A stretch of 64,000 bases of DNA, taken from assembly GCA_963921405.1 (NCBI GenBank), contig OY992894.1, positions 40,603,812 to 40,667,811 on the forward strand, written 5' to 3'. Origin of the DNA: Cepaea hortensis. Its lineage: Eukaryota; Mollusca; Gastropoda; Stylommatophora; Helicidae. A program made the position numbers and the translations under genes. This document shows positions 63,201 through 64,000 of the stretch, piece by piece. The notes beneath the pieces are model-generated. The model ran no database searches and had not been told where the DNA came from. It saw nothing but the letters and a program-made list of their open reading frames with translations. Position 1 is the stretch's first letter, and each line of letters starts with the position of its first letter.

Positions 63201-64000
63201 GAAAGTATTACTATGACCCTAAGAAACCTGGAGCCTATGGTGGAGCAGCCGCCTTAAAAAGAAATACTAACCTGAAGAAAATAGATAAATGGTTACGTCA
63301 TCAGGATACCTACACGTTACATAAACCGATCCGTCGCCGCTTCCAGAGATGTCAGACCATAATCGGTGGTTTAAATCAACAATTTCAAGCCGACTTGATA
63401 GATATGAGACAATTACAACGATACAACGATGGGATGTCGTACCTAGTGACTTGAATCGATGTGTTTAGTAAATATGCTTGGGCTATCCCGATCCAGAAGA
63501 AAACAGGGAAAGCGCTGGTGGTGGCCATGAGTTAAATCTTTGGTGATAGCCAACCGATAAATTTTCAGAGCGTTAAAGGTTCGGAATTCGTTAATCGGTC
63601 CTTCTTAAAATTTCTGAAAGATCGAGGTGTGCACTTCTTTACCACCGAGAATGAAGATGTGAAGGCAGCAATAGTGGAAAGATTCAATCGAACCCTGAAA
63701 GAAAAAATGTGGCGTTATTTCACCAAGACCAATACACTGCGCTACGTCAACGTGATAGATAAATTGATCCAGAACTACAATGGTTCGTATCACAGAAGTA
63801 TTCGCATGGCCCCTGTGCAAGTCAACTATAGTAATCAAGAAGAGGTGTGGGATAACTTGTATAAGCCGACATACGTATCGAAAAAAGTGTATTTTACACC
63901 TGGGGATCGAGTCAGACTGGCTCAACCCAAACAACCTTTTAAAAAAGGGTATATGCCCTCATGGACAGAAGAATTGTTTACCGTCAGTCGCATAAACCAG
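63185..64000 (+). pseudogene. Retrovirus-like integrase (Polinton type), broken; runs off window
   Basis: ATG at 63185 opens AAQLRKYYYDPKKPGAYGG. HKPIRRRF precedes the core. Catalytic D is codon 70 (FQADLID). The second catalytic Asp is replaced by Val at codon 130 (QSVKGSEF, GTT at 63572). E is codon 165 (AIVERFNRTLK), 34 residues later. In-frame stops are at codons 90 (TGA, 63452) and 117 (TAA, 63533). After the core come SYHRSIRMAP and an SH3-like PGDRVRLAQP block. The family joins linear element DNA to the host genome with a short target duplication. Inactive here. Confidence 0.9.

Overview
The window looks like eukaryotic genomic DNA from a marine invertebrate, most likely a mollusc, possibly a sacoglossan sea slug. 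This is inferred from the kinds of non-LTR retrotransposon, tRNA-derived SINE and Polinton/adintovirus-like genes present; no rRNA, mitochondrial or host marker gene fixes the species. I recognised no ordinary host protein-coding gene. Almost every coding signal belongs to a mobile element or an endogenised virus-like element, embedded in very large micro- and minisatellites.

Region 1-14.1 kb holds SINEs, LINE 3' ends and a nested assembly. A non-LTR retrotransposon (about 4.77-14.09 kb: endonuclease, RT, RNase H remains) was split by a 6.16 kb LTR retrotransposon (6179-12335) flanked by the 5-bp target duplication AGGAC. That element's interior (gag-like 688-aa ORF, PBS, PPT) is inverted relative to its outer LTR ends, with both breakpoints inside the LTRs; this creates a 2.9 kb near-perfect palindrome and a second one of 0.48 kb. 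The same LINE also received a 225-bp short element with a 13-bp target duplication.

Region 14-35 kb carries a mariner relic, a MITE family with 59-bp inverted repeats, a SINE with a CTGC expansion between its pol III boxes, a 1 kb (GTA)n array, a Tigger/pogo relic, a 2.9 kb CTAA-derived array holding a 400-bp pure (GAA)n tract and two nested retroelements, a 32-bp minisatellite, several LINE copies, 1.5 kb of one-strand polypurine DNA and a hAT element seated in a (TTA)n microsatellite.

Region 35-52 kb includes the longest open LINE ORF (489 aa, complete RNase H catalytic set), a 1185-bp tandem duplication, an exact 192-bp tandem duplication, a hAT MITE with an 8-bp target duplication, minisatellites and more LINE fragments. 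From 52.1 to 57.94 kb, two 170-bp direct repeats bracket a second apparently non-autonomous LTR-type element with a lone 347-aa ORF.

Region 58-64 kb is the most interesting. It is part of a Polinton/adintovirus-like element running off the right edge: a minisatellite-rich left flank, a TATA/initiator promoter, a C2H2 zinc-finger ORF, a reverse-strand ORF with BH1- and BH2-type motifs of the Bcl-2 family, an A32-like packaging ATPase, a small protein with an amphipathic C-terminus, a basic proline-rich protein and a retrovirus-like integrase. Several of these genes are broken (frameshifts in the ATPase, stops and a lost catalytic Asp in the integrase, a stop in the zinc-finger ORF), so this copy is an inactive endogenous relic, while the Bcl-2-like and two small ORFs remain open.
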